Shown here: positions 62,536 through 64,000 of the stretch, piece by piece
How positions within the stretch are numbered: position 1 is the first letter of the stretch
Layout of the letters: every line of letters starts with the position of its first letter
Assembly (NCBI RefSeq): GCF_002277815.1
Contig: NZ_NKJI01000018.1
Location: forward strand, 47,495 to 111,494
DNA: 64,000 nucleotides
Direction of reading: 5' to 3'
Source: Pseudomonas sp. ERMR1:02
GTDB lineage: Bacteria; Pseudomonadota; Gammaproteobacteria; Pseudomonadales; Pseudomonadaceae
The notes under the pieces: generated by a model
Seen by the model: the letters and a program-made list of their open reading frames with translations, nothing else
Told to the model about the DNA's origin: nothing
Databases searched by the model: none
Translations under genes and position numbers: made by a program

Positions 62536-63398
62536 TCAAAATTTATTCAGGGGGATTTTCAGGTAGGTCACGCCATTGTCTTCAGCAGGCGGCAAATTCC
62601 CCGCCCGCACATTGACCTGAATCGCCGGCAACAACAGCGTGGGCATGCCCAACCCGGCATCACGCTGGGTGCGCATGGTGACGAAGGTGGTTTCATCGAT
62701 GCCGTCGCGCACATGGATGTTGCTTTTGCGCTGCTCACCCACAGTGGTCATGCAGCGCGGTTCGCGGCCCTCGGGCGGATAGTCGTGGCAGACATAGAGA
62801 TGCACGCTGGCGGGGAAGGCCAGTAACTTGTGGATCGAGGCGAACATCTGGTGAGCATCGCCGCCGGGAAAGTCGCAACGCGCGGTGCCCACGTCCGGCA
62901 TAAACAGCGTATCGCCCACCAGAATCACGTCGCTGCCGATCAGGTACGCCATGTCCGCCGGGTATGACCGGGTACATGCAGAGCCGTGGCCTTGAGGTTG
63001 CCGATAACGAATGACTCGTCAGGGGCGAACAGGTGATCGAACTGCGAGCCGTCGATGGAGAATTCCGGCTCAAGATTGAACAGGGCCTTGAACACGTTCT
63101 GCACCTTGCAGATCGACTGGCCGATGGCGATTTTTCCGCCCAGTTCCCGGCGCAGATAAGGCGCGGCGGAAAGATGATCGGCATGGGCGTGGGTTTCCAA
63201 AAGCCATTGCACTTGCAACCGATGCTCGCGCACAAAAGCGACGATCCGGTCGGCCTGTACCGTGGTGGTTCGCCCGGCGGCGGGGTTGTAGTCGAGCACC
63301 GGATCGACGATCGCGCATTGCCCGCCTTTGGCGTCAAAGATCACGTAACTCCAGGTGGACGAGGCATCGTCGAAAAAAGCTTCAATCAGGGCGGGCAT
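62536..63398 (-). pseudogene. Persulfide dioxygenase-like MBL-fold hydrolase, frameshifted
   Basis: Two frames make one MBL-fold enzyme of about 288 residues like Blh/ETHE1. The first (63398 to ~62960) starts PALIEAFFDDASSTWSYVI and carries the metal motif LETHAHADHLSAAP with LHVPGHT. The second (to 62536) supplies VGDTLFMPDVGTARCDFPGG and VCHDYPPEGREP with the last ligands. One extra base in the GGG at 62960-62962 joins them as HVPGHTPADMAYL. I start at ATG 63398, not at 63440. In Blh/BigR systems this enzyme detoxifies persulfides together with a TauE/SafE permease, as here. Confidence 0.85.
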
Positions 63399-63541
63399 GG
63401 GGTTTGTTTCTTGGTGGAGTAGCCATGAGGTTAGTTTCATTTTCCCTGCGCTGACCAGCCCGGCGTCAATTCTGTTAATGAAAAAACCTGTGCGGGCTCT
63501 ATCCTGTCACTCATCGATACCGGGCGTTCCCGGCCTTTGTC

Positions 63542-64000
63542 ATGGATTACGAGCGTTATATGTTGCTGGCGATTTTTTTTGGTGTGGTCATGGGGTTGGT
63601 GCTCGGTTTGACGGGGGCCGGAGGCGGGATTCTTGCCGTGCCGGCGCTGGTGCTGGGCCTGGGCTGGAGCATGACCACGGCGGCGCCCGTCGCGCTGTTC
63701 GCAGTGGGCAGCGCGGCGGCGGTCGGGGCGGTCGATGGCTTGCGTCACGGTCTGGTGCGCTACCGCGCGGCGTTGTTGATTGCCCTGCTGGGGGCGGTTT
63801 TTTCGCCGGTGGGTATCTACTTCGCCCATCAGTTGCCGGAAAAAATCCTGATGATCCTGTTCAGCCTGTTGATGGTCCTGGTGGCCGCACGGATGCTGCG
63901 CCGTGAGCGCAAGGATGAGGGCCCAGCGATCACGGTCACGCCAACTGGGGTCAGAAAAACTGCATGCTCGATCAGCACACCGGGCGCTTTTCCTGGACCG
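63542..64000 (+). CDS. TauE/SafE-family permease, N-terminal part
   Basis: The N-terminal 153 residues of a TauE/SafE permease, still open at the window edge. MDYERYMLLAIFFGVVMGLV and LGLTGAGGGILAVPALV are the family's first-helix features, followed by a second helical hairpin. ATG 63542 is one choice and an ATG at 63560 another. The gene is divergent from the MBL enzyme by about 140 bases, an arrangement seen in sulfide-responsive detoxification loci. It probably exports sulfite or another small sulfur anion. Confidence 0.8.
   Translation, partial: MDYERYMLLAIFFGVVMGLVLGLTGAGGGILAVPALVLGLGWSMTTAAPVALFAVGSAAAVGAVDGLRHGLVRYRAALLIALLGAVFSPVGIYFAHQLPEKILMILFSLLMVLVAARMLRRERKDEGPAITVTPTGVRKTACSISTPGAFPGP

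Noticed and set aside
63355..63906. 183-codon plus-strand frame over the MBL/TauE gap
   Set aside because: It is an out-of-frame shadow of the TauE/SafE gene and gives a low-complexity Gly/Ala/Arg peptide.

Overview
The window is chromosomal DNA of a fluorescent-group Pseudomonas. The sequence is GC-rich and carries the bkdA1-bkdA2-bkdB-lpdV/bkdR block in its Pseudomonas arrangement. It is also studded with short GTAGGAGCGAG...CTCGC REP palindromes, mostly paired as REPINs, typical of that group. No tRNA, rRNA, CRISPR array, transposase or integrase was seen.

Layout. 1-1780 is the end of a type VI secretion cluster: the tssJ tail, tssE and a decayed VasL/OmpA-like gene. 1912-2580 is a lone secreted protein. 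2631-3395 is a large inverted repeat around a REPIN. 3532-19056, all on the minus strand, is a complete Wzx/Wzy-type exopolysaccharide operon. It is read from an RfaH/NusG-like antiterminator through an outer-membrane barrel, Wza, Wzc, an undecaprenyl-phosphate sugar transferase, a WecG-GT4 fusion, further glycosyltransferases, Wzy, a frameshifted Wzx and GalE to a secreted GH16 glycanase. A leader of about 380 nt holds a plausible sigma-70 promoter and an ops-like element. 19879-23322 is a two-component system (kinase frameshifted) with a lipoprotein and a COG4705-type membrane protein. 24065-28838 holds a glutamine-synthetase-like ligase, a frameshifted chromate transporter, a CAP-domain protein and a SleB-type hydrolase. 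28929-32417 is a very large receptor-like membrane protein split by an in-frame TAG.

32662-37289 has a GlxA/AraC regulator, a Nit6803-like nitrilase, a DoxX protein and a ProA-like dehydrogenase. 37336-39527 is the cyanate module cynS-cynT with divergent cynR. 39727-50369 carries small proteins, a GNAT enzyme, topoisomerase III, a DUF427 protein, an MHS transporter, a GMC oxidoreductase with a divergent LysR, and a Kef-type antiporter. 50527-53519 is a tricarboxylate-type transport module (LysR, binding protein, MHS transporter). 53730-55318 has a PAS-GGDEF cyclase and an FKBP isomerase. 55528-62405 is branched-chain amino-acid catabolism (ilvE, the bkd operon, bkdR). 62536-64000 is a frameshifted persulfide-dioxygenase-like MBL enzyme divergent from a TauE/SafE permease.

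A recurring oddity is that four genes (wzx, the kinase, chrA and the MBL enzyme) each need one extra base in a short G/C context to become full length. Two others contain in-frame TAG codons. This is either real decay or residual assembly error, and it matters for reading every pseudogene call here. The best candidates for new biology are the RfaH/ops-controlled polysaccharide operon with its WecG-GT4 fusion and GH16 enzyme, and the large split membrane receptor at 28929-32417.
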